Assembly: GCA_027625095.1 (NCBI GenBank)
Contig: JAQBXN010000033.1
Span: 1-64,000 of the forward strand
Source of the DNA: Planctomycetota bacterium
GTDB lineage: Bacteria; Planctomycetota; PUPC01; JACPCR01
Reading direction: 5' to 3'
DNA: 64,000 nucleotides
Of this stretch, positions 17,584 through 26,086 are shown one piece after another. Position 1 is the first letter of the stretch, and each line of letters starts with the position of its first letter. A program made the position numbers and the translations under genes. Under the pieces are notes generated by a model. That model did not search any database. It worked only from the letters and a program-made list of their open reading frames with translations, and was not told where the DNA came from.

Positions 17584-19530
17584 ATGCCCCTCATTTCAAC
17601 AGTCGGCAGACGTTCACTGCACGTCAGGTTGCTCATTGCCAGCCTGTACGTGGTGCTGACGCTTGGCGCGACAACTATGGTGTATCCGTTTCTGTTGATG
17701 ATTTCCGGCTCGTTTAAATCGGACGTGGATAAAAATGAGTTCGATGTAGTGCCGGCATTTTTTCGTAATCCTGACGTCCTCTTCCGCAAACATCTCGAGT
17801 TCAAATACAACAACCTTATTACAGAGTACAAACATTCAAGCCGGGTCAGGGCATATGAATTCGCACAGGTTCAGATTCCGGGTAAGCCTGATGCCGATAC
17901 CTCCAAGCCTGCAGGTGCAAATACCCTTCAATGGTGGTCAGGTAGTATTCCCCCCGGCAAATACAACGAGCAAAAGGTTAAAGACTGGAAGGAGTTCGAA
18001 GCCGAATACAATCCCGCCCCGAGCACTTACTGGCTCGGGTATACTCAGCACTCGAATAAACTCATGCCCTGGAAGGAGCGGGAATTCCGCTCGCTGTTGC
18101 AGGAAACCACTGAAGGCGATCTCGACGAATTCAACAAACAGTTCGAAACATATGCAGAGAGCTGGATAGGCGTCGGCCGCATGACCGAGCGTTTGACTGA
18201 GCGGCGGTATCAACTCAACGAGCACCCGCTGCTGAAGGCTTACTACGAATTCAAAGAGAAGCAGCCGGTTTGGTTTCGGTTTTATCCCAGCCTTGATGGC
18301 AAGTATGTGCAGACCTACCTGGAGGCGACATATGGGCAGGAGATATCAGAATACAACAAGGCGCACAATACTGATTGGAAGCGCTACAGCGATATCATCC
18401 TCTGGCCGACCGCACCGTCGAATGAACCGGAGCGCGGTGAGTGGGAGCACTTCGTCCGGGAAGAGCTGAACCTGCAGTTCATCCGGGTGGATGAGGGAGC
18501 GCTTCCCCATTACCGCGAGTTCCTGAGCAAACAATACGCGGGGGACCTTGGTCTCCTGAATCAAAGATACAAGACCAACTTTCCGGCATTCGCTCAAGCG
18601 GCCTTCCCTGAGAACCTCGTCTATGCATCGGAACAACTGGTGGACTGGGCAGAATTCATCAAGAACGTTCCCCTTGAATTTCTCTACCTGACGAGTCCGG
18701 AACTCGAATTCAGGTCGTTCCTCAAGAAAAAATATACAGAGGACCTCGAGGCTCTGATCAGCGCCCACGAGACTGAATACCTTTCATTCGAGCACGTTCC
18801 AATCTCCTCGATCGAAGTGGACTACGCGGATTTCATCGCCAATCAGGATGCCATTCGGTGGGAGTTCATAACCGCCAACTATGTGCAGGTACTCGATTAC
18901 ATCGTGCTCCATGGCTACAGCCTGGCAAACACGATCATTTACTGCCTGCTCTCCATACTTGTTTCCCTGACAGTCAATCCAATCGCCGCCTACGCACTGA
19001 GCAGGTTTCGTCCTCCGAGCTCGTATAAGCTGTTGCTCTTCTGCATGACCACGATGGCCTTCCCGGCCGCGGTGACCATGATCCCGAGCTTCCTGCTGGT
19101 AAAGAATCTCGGGCTTCTGAACACCTTCTGGGCGCTCATCCTGCCCGGCATGGCCAATGGTTTCAGCATCTTCCTGCTCAAAGGTTTTTTCGACTCTCTT
19201 CCCCGTGAGCTTTATGAATCAGCCACCATAGACGGCGCGGGGGAGTGGGTGATGTTCTGGAATCTCACCATGTCGCTATCCAAACCCATTCTGGCGGTGC
19301 TTGCGCTTGGGGCCTTCACGCAAGCTTATGGAAACTTCATGTTCGCATTCATTCTCTGTCCCGACGAGAAGATGTGGACGCTGATGGTCTTTCTCTACAA
19401 TCTTCAGTACCGAGGCCACATGGGTCTGACTTTCGCCGCTCTCCTTGTCGCCGCCATCCCCACCTTTCTGGTTTTTGTTTTCTGCCAGAACATCATTATC
19501 AGGGGAATTGTGGTACCGGTTGAGAAGTAG
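17584..19530 (+). CDS. MalG-type permease with a ~370-residue repeat-containing extracytoplasmic insertion
   Basis: This 648-aa protein begins with a first membrane segment (about 16-42) and ends as a normal MalG-type permease (about 445-648) with the EAA loop at ESATIDGAG (545-553). Between them, where MalG has a short loop, sits an insertion of about 370 residues. It contains repeated units of about 60-70 residues, each starting [WY]xxF (near 135, 221, 287, 355, 414) and carrying a block like YREFLSKQYAGDLGLLNQRY (copies near 168, 242, 310 and 376). That block resembles the xxWLxxxYgslxxLNxxWgT pattern seen in some glycoside hydrolases. It is likely periplasmic and may bind carbohydrate. 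It follows the fused permease by 34 bp. Confidence 0.9.
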   Translation: MPLISTVGRRSLHVRLLIASLYVVLTLGATTMVYPFLLMISGSFKSDVDKNEFDVVPAFFRNPDVLFRKHLEFKYNNLITEYKHSSRVRAYEFAQVQIPGKPDADTSKPAGANTLQWWSGSIPPGKYNEQKVKDWKEFEAEYNPAPSTYWLGYTQHSNKLMPWKEREFRSLLQETTEGDLDEFNKQFETYAESWIGVGRMTERLTERRYQLNEHPLLKAYYEFKEKQPVWFRFYPSLDGKYVQTYLEATYGQEISEYNKAHNTDWKRYSDIILWPTAPSNEPERGEWEHFVREELNLQFIRVDEGALPHYREFLSKQYAGDLGLLNQRYKTNFPAFAQAAFPENLVYASEQLVDWAEFIKNVPLEFLYLTSPELEFRSFLKKKYTEDLEALISAHETEYLSFEHVPISSIEVDYADFIANQDAIRWEFITANYVQVLDYIVLHGYSLANTIIYCLLSILVSLTVNPIAAYALSRFRPPSSYKLLLFCMTTMAFPAAVTMIPSFLLVKNLGLLNTFWALILPGMANGFSIFLLKGFFDSLPRELYESATIDGAGEWVMFWNLTMSLSKPILAVLALGAFTQAYGNFMFAFILCPDEKMWTLMVFLYNLQYRGHMGLTFAALLVAAIPTFLVFVFCQNIIIRGIVVPVEK

Positions 19531-19531
19531 A

Positions 19532-19658
19532 TTAGAGTCCCAGGTTGTTACTTCTCCGCGTGGTGCGGAGATCTTCCTGGGAGCGGAAACGTCTCGCTTC
19601 CGTGCGGAGGCAAGACGCCTCCGCTCCCAGGTTTGATTGCGGCTAAAGGCCGCGTTAG
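19532..19658. repeat. intergenic palindromic element, copy A
   Basis: The element starts with TTAGAGTCCCAGG one base after a stop codon. It contains a short hairpin (TCTCCGC/GCGGAGA, 19553-19571), then a 23-bp-arm hairpin built on GGAGCGG...CCGCTCC (19577-19630), and ends with TTGCGGCTAAAGGCCGCGTTAG. Its first hairpin and its tail recur in copy C (38004-38128), and its core hairpin recurs in copy B (24336-24417). The element fills the space between the permease and the sialidase-like gene, so it is transcribed in the operon and could act as a processing or attenuation structure. Confidence 0.75.
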
Positions 19659-19685
19659 GTTTTGTGTTTCACCAAAGGAGCGAAT

Positions 19686-20816
19686 TTGAAGACTTACAAA
19701 TTTGAAAACATCAGTCTCGAAATCAGCGGGCCTTCACTTGTTGGCAGCAACGAGGGCCATTTCTGGTTTCCAACCGTTCATCCGCTGGGTGGTTCGGACG
19801 TCCTCTGTGGAGTCGTGCTGAGTGCAGATGTCGCACAGGGCGAGTGGCCTGCATCCATGTTCTTATCAAGGGACAGCGGAGACACCTGGTCTCATGCCGC
19901 AGATATCGAGAGCTACGGACATACTTCCGTACAGCGCGCTGAAGGTGAAATCCTGTTAATGCCCTACGAGACATGGCCGCGGGAGGCCGGGGATAAAAGG
20001 AACGGCTCTGCAAAAGGAACAATCATCACCATGACGGGCAAAGGTGAAGTCGCGTCCGTTCGGGCTCCGATGCAGTTCCTTGGATTCCCCAGGGACCTTG
20101 CCGATTACCACGAGACCGAGCTCTCTCTCATGAACAACGGGAACATCCTCAAACTGCGGGATGGTTCTCTGCTCACCACCGTCTACGGAAAATTCGCCGG
20201 TGAAGAGAAGTGCTGTGTATGGTGCCTAACCAGTGCGGACGGCGGAACGACTTGGAATTACCTGAGCACCGCCGCCTCCTGGAAAGACACACCAGGAGCG
20301 AAGGAGGGCCCCGATGAATCTGCTACCGTCAGGATGGCCGATGGAAACCTGATGTGTGTCTACCGCATCGGCAGTGGGAGAGACCAACTGTTCCATAAAT
20401 CTGTCAGTACCGATCAGGGCCGGAATTGGTCCAAACCAGAGTCAATTGAAAACGCCTGGTCCGTTCAACCTCGGCTCACCTCGATTGGTGATCATTTACT
20501 TCTGTTGTCAGGCGGCCGTCCTGGTTTGTTCTTGTGGGTTTGCGCGGATGGCCTTGGCCAGAACTGGCATCGGATCAGCCTTGCTGCTCATCACAACGAA
20601 TTCTTTGACGATCCGGAATTTCATTATGAAGAAGGAGTCTGCTCGGGGGAGAACCAACCCACCCCAACCCAGACCACCTCATACACGGGTCTCTCGGCCA
20701 TCGGGCCGGACGAAGCCGTCCTCTGCTACGATCGCCTCGCCAATGGCTGGCAACCTTCGCCGGGGCCGTGGGGTATCAAGAGCGCGGCGTTTGCGGTGCG
20801 AATTCGAGTGTCCTGA
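19686..20816 (+). CDS. sialidase-like BNR/Asp-box beta-propeller protein
   Basis: This 376-aa protein has at least three Asp-box motifs (SRDSGDTW, SADGGTTW, STDQGRNW) spaced as in the six-bladed propeller of sialidases. TTG 19686 was chosen because AAAGGAG lies five bases upstream; an in-frame TTG at 19662 has no such site. No signal peptide follows either start, so it is predicted cytoplasmic, which is unusual for a sialidase. The catalytic Arg triad was not assigned securely. As the last gene of the uptake operon it probably acts on the imported glycan, but the substrate need not be sialic acid. Confidence 0.75.
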   Translation: MKTYKFENISLEISGPSLVGSNEGHFWFPTVHPLGGSDVLCGVVLSADVAQGEWPASMFLSRDSGDTWSHAADIESYGHTSVQRAEGEILLMPYETWPREAGDKRNGSAKGTIITMTGKGEVASVRAPMQFLGFPRDLADYHETELSLMNNGNILKLRDGSLLTTVYGKFAGEEKCCVWCLTSADGGTTWNYLSTAASWKDTPGAKEGPDESATVRMADGNLMCVYRIGSGRDQLFHKSVSTDQGRNWSKPESIENAWSVQPRLTSIGDHLLLLSGGRPGLFLWVCADGLGQNWHRISLAAHHNEFFDDPEFHYEEGVCSGENQPTPTQTTSYTGLSAIGPDEAVLCYDRLANGWQPSPGPWGIKSAAFAVRIRVS

Positions 20817-20826
20817 ATGCTCGTCT

Positions 20827-21969
20827 TCAACTGGCATCAACGAGCTGGAAGACACTCTCGTTGTAAGGCCTGGTTTCCCGTTCTGTACGACTGGTGACGG
20901 CACGCTGTTGCACATTTAGAATTTTGCAGCCGGCCAGTTCAGCAATCGAGGGATATAGCCCGAAGCTGTCGTGCGCCACGATGAAAATCGGCGCATTCGG
21001 TTTCAAGAATCGTTTGGTGTTTGTCAGAACTTCAGCGATGTCATTCACATACTCATCTCTCACCCTCTTTGATTTACCTCCGATTTTTGGGCCGATTTCC
21101 TGATCATCGCGTCTCTCGATTCCGAACAGTTCATACGCGTAGATGTGCTGTTGATGGTAATCAATGGCGCCGACGTAAGGCGGCGAACTGAAGATGCCGT
21201 CCAGCGTATGCTCCAATTCAAGGGTGCGAGTATCGGCATGAAACACATGAATCTCAGCATCGGTGCGAAGGTCCCGGAATTCGCGTAGCCGTTGCATGGT
21301 GTCCTTTGAGTATTTGCGCAGAAACTTCAGGCACTGCTGTATGGGCTTGCAGATACGGTTGTGCTTGTAGCAGTAATATGGCTCGGATACGGGCGCTCTG
21401 GGCGCGGCGATATCAAAATGTGCTGCCAGTCTAGAAGACCGCGCGGCACGGCTGAGGACAATCATCAGGAGGTCCTCGTGCTCGTATTCGGGGATGATGG
21501 AACGATAGAAGAGCATTTCCTGAAGGGCACGGCCGGCGAACCATGTTTTCAGGTAATCGCTTTCAGTGTGAAACTCTTTCGATTCTTCCACCAACCCTGT
21601 GCGATTGGAACTGAATCGCTCTTCGCTGAAAGCCTTCACCCGATTCAGCGAGGACTGGATTTCCTTTTCAACAGCGCCGAGGTCGTAGACCTCTGATTTT
21701 GTCCTCACTATCTTGCAGTTGAAATCCGAGATATCGCAGCCGACGGCGTGAATGCCCAGTTCGTTGGCCTGGATCAGGGTGGTGCCCGAGCCCATAAAAG
21801 GATCGAGAATCCAATCACCGGCTTTGAAATAATTCTTCAGGAAATGCTCCACGAGCTGGGGAATAAACTTTCCCAGGTAGGGGTGCAGTTTGTGCACATG
21901 CTTGGTGCGTTCCGATTCCGGAACGTCTGCAAAACCGAGCCCGGGGTTGATAATTTCGTGTCCGCTCAT
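20827..21969 (-). CDS. site-specific DNA methyltransferase (amino-methylating)
   Basis: This 380-aa protein has an AdoMet-binding motif I, DPFMGSGTT (56-64), and a catalytic SSPPY at 261-265. The SPPY form suggests N4-cytosine or a related exocyclic-amino methyltransferase, with motif I before motif IV. No endonuclease, specificity subunit or very-short-patch repair gene flanks it, so it looks solitary and may be epigenetic or a remnant of a restriction-modification pair. It ends 10 bp from the convergent sialidase-like gene. Its start is divergent to the kinase gene, 150 bp away. Confidence 0.85.
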   Translation of the reverse strand: MSGHEIINPGLGFADVPESERTKHVHKLHPYLGKFIPQLVEHFLKNYFKAGDWILDPFMGSGTTLIQANELGIHAVGCDISDFNCKIVRTKSEVYDLGAVEKEIQSSLNRVKAFSEERFSSNRTGLVEESKEFHTESDYLKTWFAGRALQEMLFYRSIIPEYEHEDLLMIVLSRAARSSRLAAHFDIAAPRAPVSEPYYCYKHNRICKPIQQCLKFLRKYSKDTMQRLREFRDLRTDAEIHVFHADTRTLELEHTLDGIFSSPPYVGAIDYHQQHIYAYELFGIERRDDQEIGPKIGGKSKRVRDEYVNDIAEVLTNTKRFLKPNAPIFIVAHDSFGLYPSIAELAGCKILNVQQRAVTSRTERETRPYNESVFQLVDAS

Positions 21970-22119
21970 CTATCGTCCAGGTATTGGGCATACATAAATC
22001 GTTGCCCGAACTTCACAACCCAGCTTCGTTGTAACTTCCACAAGGGTTGGAAAGTTTACTCATTGAAGCGGTACGGTACTGCCGTACTATCTTCTCATTC
22101 CACGAACGGAACTCACTTA

Positions 22120-24285
22120 ATGTCAATCAAGTTCCAATGCAGCAACCCGCAATGCGGAAAGGCGATGTCCGCGCCCGATGAATACGCGGGCAAGAAAGTT
22201 CGTTGCTCGCAGTGCAAAACCAATATGCTTGTGCCGGAGAAAACCAAGGAGGAGCGGGTTCAGCGGCTGGGCGATTACGAGCTTGTTCGCAAACTTGGCA
22301 AGGGCGGCATGGGCACCGTCTACGAAGCAATCCAGACCAAGTTGAAACGGCGGGTCGCCCTGAAGGTGCTCTCCCGGAGGTTTTCCAAAGACGAAACTTT
22401 CCTTGCCCGGTTTGAGCGAGAGGCGCAATCGTCCGCTGCGCTCAACCATTCAAATATCATCCAGGTTTATGACATCGGTGAAGTGCGAGGCGATCACTTC
22501 TTTGCCATGGAGTACGTCGAAGGATGCGACCTGATGCAAAGGATTGAGACGGAGGGCCATATCCCAGAACCAGAGGTTCTGGAAATCGGATTACAGATCG
22601 CAGAGGCACTATGTTACGCACACAAAGACCATTCGATCATCCACAGGGATATCAAACCCCACAACATCATGTTGGCCGCCAATGGCCAGCCCAAACTTGC
22701 CGACCTGGGCCTTGCCAAGAGCACCACGGAAGACAGCAGCATCACGCAGACCGGCGCCGCGATGGGTACGCCTTATTACATGTCACCTGAGCAGGCGGAA
22801 AATGCGAAAGAGGCGGATCACCGTTCCGATATTTATTCCCTTGGCATTACCATGCTTCACGCGGCCACAGGCAGACCGCCTTATGATGGCGAAAAGGCCA
22901 TTTCGGTGATGCTTGCCCATATTAATAAGCCTCTACCGACCGGCGCTGAACTTGGTGTGCCGCTGAGTCCTAGCTTTGATGCTCTGATCCAGAAGATGTG
23001 CGCCAAGAAGGCAAAAGACCGATATCAGGACTATGGGTCACTCTTGTCGGATATGAATGAAATTAAGGGTTCGCAGGAAGTGGGGTTCGCACCAACGCTC
23101 GTTGCACCTGGGTTAGCACATCCCGCGGCCCAGACCGTGACGGCCGCGGGCCTGACATCAGTATTCGAGCAACTGTCACCTCAACCGAAATGGTTGAAAA
23201 TTGTCGTGGGGGCTTTGGCGTTGATTCTCATCCTGATATTTATGCTCGGGGGGAATGAACCAACAGAAGAAGCTGCCAGTCCGACGACAAGCGTCCCAGG
23301 AGACAATTCTGTTGAGTCTGTGGGGTCTACAAGTGTTCCGGGAAGTCGAAACGTCCCACAGCCGGGGAAATCATTCCAGCTTCCCGAAGGATTTGAAGTT
23401 CCCAATCAGAGGCAGGACGGCTTTGGAAACCCAATCCTCCGGGGGAATCATCCGGGTACCGTCCGGCCCAGAGAATTGCGCCACAAGTCAGGCATTCTGT
23501 TCGTTTACATTCCCGGCGGTAAGTTCACTATGGGCAGCCCACCCGGCGAACCGGGCAGGGACGCTGACGAGGCTCAGCACGAAGTGAATGTCGAACCCTT
23601 TTACCTTGGTAAATATGAAGTGACTGTCGGCCAGTTCCGGGGGTTCGCCGAGGCCACTGGTTTCACCACTCGCGGCGGGCCTCGCTTTGATTTTGAGGCA
23701 TTAAGCTGGAGCGGGCAGTCAAGATGGGACAGTCCCGGATTCAGCCAGACTGATGATCATCCGGCGTTATCGATCGGTTGGAGAGATGCACAGGCATTTA
23801 TCACGTGGCTGAATGACAGCTCAACGTCGGCAAACTTCGGCCTGCCCGCCGATACGGAGTGGGAATTCGCCTGCAGGTCCGGCACAAAGACTCGTTTCTT
23901 CTGGGGGGAGGACGAGACGGAGGCGGGTCAATTCAGCAACAGTGCCGATCAGAGCATTCAGGCCGCATATCCCAATTATCCCGACAATTGGATCTATCCT
24001 GTGAACGACGGGCACCCATTCACCGCTCGGGTTGGCACCTTCAAGCCGAACGCGTATGGTCTCTACGACATGATCGGTAATGTATTTGAATGGTGCGAGA
24101 ACATGTATGGCGCCTACGTGGAAGGCGCGGTTCGTACGAACATGGCCGGCAGCAGGAATATCAGGGGCGGTGGTTTTGCGGGGGATATTCGCTGCCGCGG
24201 CCGATCCGCAATGCGTTTTGCCATGGGGGAGGACTCTCGATATTCCAGCTTGGGCTTTCGAGTGTGCTGGCGGCCGGACAAGTGA
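22120..24285 (+). CDS. Ser/Thr protein kinase fused to an FGE-sulfatase-like domain
   Basis: This 721-aa receptor kinase starts with a zinc ribbon (C7, C12, C29, C32). An active-looking kinase domain follows: GKGGMGTVYEA loop, ALKVL Lys, HRDIKPHN catalytic loop, and DLG in place of DFG as is common in bacteria, then GTPYYMSPEQ. One membrane segment lies at about 358-378, then a Ser/Pro/Gly-rich linker, then an extracytoplasmic FGE-like domain (about 455-720). That domain lacks the CxxxxC pair of true FGE (GGGFAGDIRCRGR instead), so it is probably a sensor or binding module. The frame is open from 21748, but that part overlaps the divergent methyltransferase; ATG 22120 starts the zinc ribbon. 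Confidence 0.9.
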   Translation: MSIKFQCSNPQCGKAMSAPDEYAGKKVRCSQCKTNMLVPEKTKEERVQRLGDYELVRKLGKGGMGTVYEAIQTKLKRRVALKVLSRRFSKDETFLARFEREAQSSAALNHSNIIQVYDIGEVRGDHFFAMEYVEGCDLMQRIETEGHIPEPEVLEIGLQIAEALCYAHKDHSIIHRDIKPHNIMLAANGQPKLADLGLAKSTTEDSSITQTGAAMGTPYYMSPEQAENAKEADHRSDIYSLGITMLHAATGRPPYDGEKAISVMLAHINKPLPTGAELGVPLSPSFDALIQKMCAKKAKDRYQDYGSLLSDMNEIKGSQEVGFAPTLVAPGLAHPAAQTVTAAGLTSVFEQLSPQPKWLKIVVGALALILILIFMLGGNEPTEEAASPTTSVPGDNSVESVGSTSVPGSRNVPQPGKSFQLPEGFEVPNQRQDGFGNPILRGNHPGTVRPRELRHKSGILFVYIPGGKFTMGSPPGEPGRDADEAQHEVNVEPFYLGKYEVTVGQFRGFAEATGFTTRGGPRFDFEALSWSGQSRWDSPGFSQTDDHPALSIGWRDAQAFITWLNDSSTSANFGLPADTEWEFACRSGTKTRFFWGEDETEAGQFSNSADQSIQAAYPNYPDNWIYPVNDGHPFTARVGTFKPNAYGLYDMIGNVFEWCENMYGAYVEGAVRTNMAGSRNIRGGGFAGDIRCRGRSAMRFAMGEDSRYSSLGFRVCWRPDK

Positions 24286-24335
24286 GTAGCCCGTCGGGTG
24301 CGCACACTGTTTGAGGGATCAATTTTGCTTCTTAA

Positions 24336-24417
24336 GGGGGCGGAAGCGTCTCGCTCTTGTGCGGAGGCGAGACGCCTGAGTTCCCAGGTTTGGTTGGGGC
24401 CAAAAGCTACGTTAGGA
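24336..24417. repeat. intergenic palindromic element, copy B
   Basis: It shares the core hairpin of copy A: GGGGGCGGAAGCGTCTCGCT, a short loop, GCGGAGGCGAGACGCC, then TTCCCAGGTTTGG. The tail is a diverged version of copy A's (GGGGCCAAAAGCTACGTTAG). The leading TCTCCGC hairpin of copies A and C is missing. It lies between the kinase-FGE gene and the carbinolamine dehydratase gene. Confidence 0.65.
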
Positions 24418-24523
24418 GATAGAGTAAGAGGGACTTATGACAGTTTGTGAGCCTGCAGAATTCATTCGGTCATTCCTTTTACTTCATCTTCCTCGTCTGT
24501 CCTGATCCTTGCGGAGCACCGTC

Positions 24524-24868
24524 ATGCCTGAAGACCATGTACTCACTGAAGAAGAACTTGCCGAAGCTCTGAAGGAGCTTCCGGGCTGGGAGGTGCGCGA
24601 CCAATGGCTCCGTAAGTCCTACAAGACGCCGGGATGGACGCACACTATCATGCTTGTCAATACCATTGGTATGATCGCCGAAGCTGCGTGGCATCATCCG
24701 GATATGAATATTGGCTACGCAAATGTCACCGTAAAAATTCAGACTCACCGCGTTCTGAATATCACTTTCAGTGACGTCGAATTGGCCAAACGAATTGAAG
24801 GAGTTGTGACCTGGCTGCCTTCCAATAATTCCCCGCTCCAGGGCTTTCCTAAAAAATGGTACCGATGA
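24524..24868 (+). CDS. pterin-4a-carbinolamine dehydratase
   Basis: This 114-aa protein matches the PCD/DCoH family over its whole length, with the active-site signature EAAWHHPDMNIGYANV and the following QTHRV segment. The enzyme dehydrates 4a-hydroxytetrahydropterin, supporting aromatic amino acid hydroxylases, and in some bacteria serves molybdopterin or other pterin chemistry. No hydroxylase gene is in the window. ATG 24524 was chosen as the family start; an earlier in-frame start at 24509 adds five residues. Its TGA overlaps the ATG of the next gene (ATGA). Confidence 0.9.
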   Translation: MPEDHVLTEEELAEALKELPGWEVRDQWLRKSYKTPGWTHTIMLVNTIGMIAEAAWHHPDMNIGYANVTVKIQTHRVLNITFSDVELAKRIEGVVTWLPSNNSPLQGFPKKWYR

Positions 24869-25986
24869 AACCTCCTCTGCCTGACCCACGAGCCACAGCA
24901 AGAAAAGAAGCCGAACGCATCCTCAATGCCAGGGATGAGTTCCTGACTGGACCTCTTGAGCGAATACTTAAAGATTCACCATTCGCAGATAGAGATGCTC
25001 TTCTCAGCGGATTGACGGATTTCCATCAGGAGAGGATGTCGCGAATCCCGGATTCGACTCAGTTTCCACAATCAGGACCTTGGGTTGAATATGCGCTCGA
25101 GGTCGATAAAGAGCTTCAAGACCTGGGGAAACTTAGTGGTCAGGAGATGGCCCTCTATCGCAGTCTCGGTGCTTACGTGACATTCCGTGGCTTTGCACGA
25201 TTCCGACATACGCCACCAGAGAGGTGTCGTGTTGCCTATTTACCGAAGACAGACAAGGGCCGGATGCATATCAAGAACGTGGATGACCCGATCCTATTCT
25301 GGAAGCCACAGCCGCCGATGGAGAAGTCCAGCCTTGAGGAGCCGCCGCTCTTCTGGGACGGTGTCGGGAACGGCATGCACATCGATGACGAACCAGAGGA
25401 GATTTTTCCACTGCCCATCCCCCTTATGTGCATGAGCGAGTGTAAAGACGTGCCAACGGCCGTTAAATTCTTGAAACAATACTCATCCTTCTGGGGTGCG
25501 CAGAATATCGTTCTTCGAGACGATCAGAGAAATGCGGTGGCGATTGAAAAGGCGAGTTACAATTTCATCGAAATTTTTGAACCTGAGCCTGACCGGCCGA
25601 GTTACATCAGCGGGAATTTCTGCCGGGAGTCACCGCAGGCTCAGCATCTTGAGAGAAAACGCAACGAGTACGTTGATCTCTTCGACTTGCCTGCTGATGG
25701 CACGGACAGAGCCTTTTGGCAGGCATGCGAACGTGCTCACAACAAGCTGGCAGCCCTTATGAATGAAACAGAAATCAAGGTAGATGACGTCTTGAAACTC
25801 TTTAGAACGCCCTGGCCTGAAGGCCTGAACAAGGGAGGCGTCAAGTATCATCCGGATCAGACGGGTGACGAAGAGTACACTCTGATTACATGCGCATTAC
25901 TGCTCGATGAGAAAACAGCCTGCAAATGGCAGCGCGATACCAAGGGGCGTTATCCCGAGCAGCCGGAGGTGGTGCAGGCGCAGTGA
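24865..25986 (+). CDS. probable C45/acyl-CoA:6-APA acyltransferase-like Ntn hydrolase
   Basis: I recognise this 373-aa protein only by pattern. A segment around C121 (ERCRVAYLPKTDKGRMHIKN) resembles the CTxxxx...G...GRNxDw core of C45 amidases/acyltransferases. Later, PTAVKFLKQYSSFWGAQNIV and DDQRNAVAIEKA resemble the N-x-L-x-D-xxG-xxxxVE part of that fold. C121 would then be the nucleophile, and N138/D140 structural. The N-terminal 110 residues are helical and specific to this protein. Family members cleave or form amide bonds in small acyl-amino compounds. The start is coupled by ATGA overlap to the carbinolamine dehydratase, hinting at a shared pathway, perhaps pterin or aromatic amide metabolism. 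Confidence 0.55.
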   Translation: MKPPLPDPRATARKEAERILNARDEFLTGPLERILKDSPFADRDALLSGLTDFHQERMSRIPDSTQFPQSGPWVEYALEVDKELQDLGKLSGQEMALYRSLGAYVTFRGFARFRHTPPERCRVAYLPKTDKGRMHIKNVDDPILFWKPQPPMEKSSLEEPPLFWDGVGNGMHIDDEPEEIFPLPIPLMCMSECKDVPTAVKFLKQYSSFWGAQNIVLRDDQRNAVAIEKASYNFIEIFEPEPDRPSYISGNFCRESPQAQHLERKRNEYVDLFDLPADGTDRAFWQACERAHNKLAALMNETEIKVDDVLKLFRTPWPEGLNKGGVKYHPDQTGDEEYTLITCALLLDEKTACKWQRDTKGRYPEQPEVVQAQ

Positions 25987-26086
25987 GTTTCTGACCGCCT
26001 TCCGGTTGGGATATATTCAGACACAGAAAAAGTTGAGGTCACTGCCCTATGGCGTATGTCCCATCAGACAGAGGTCACCCGAACAA

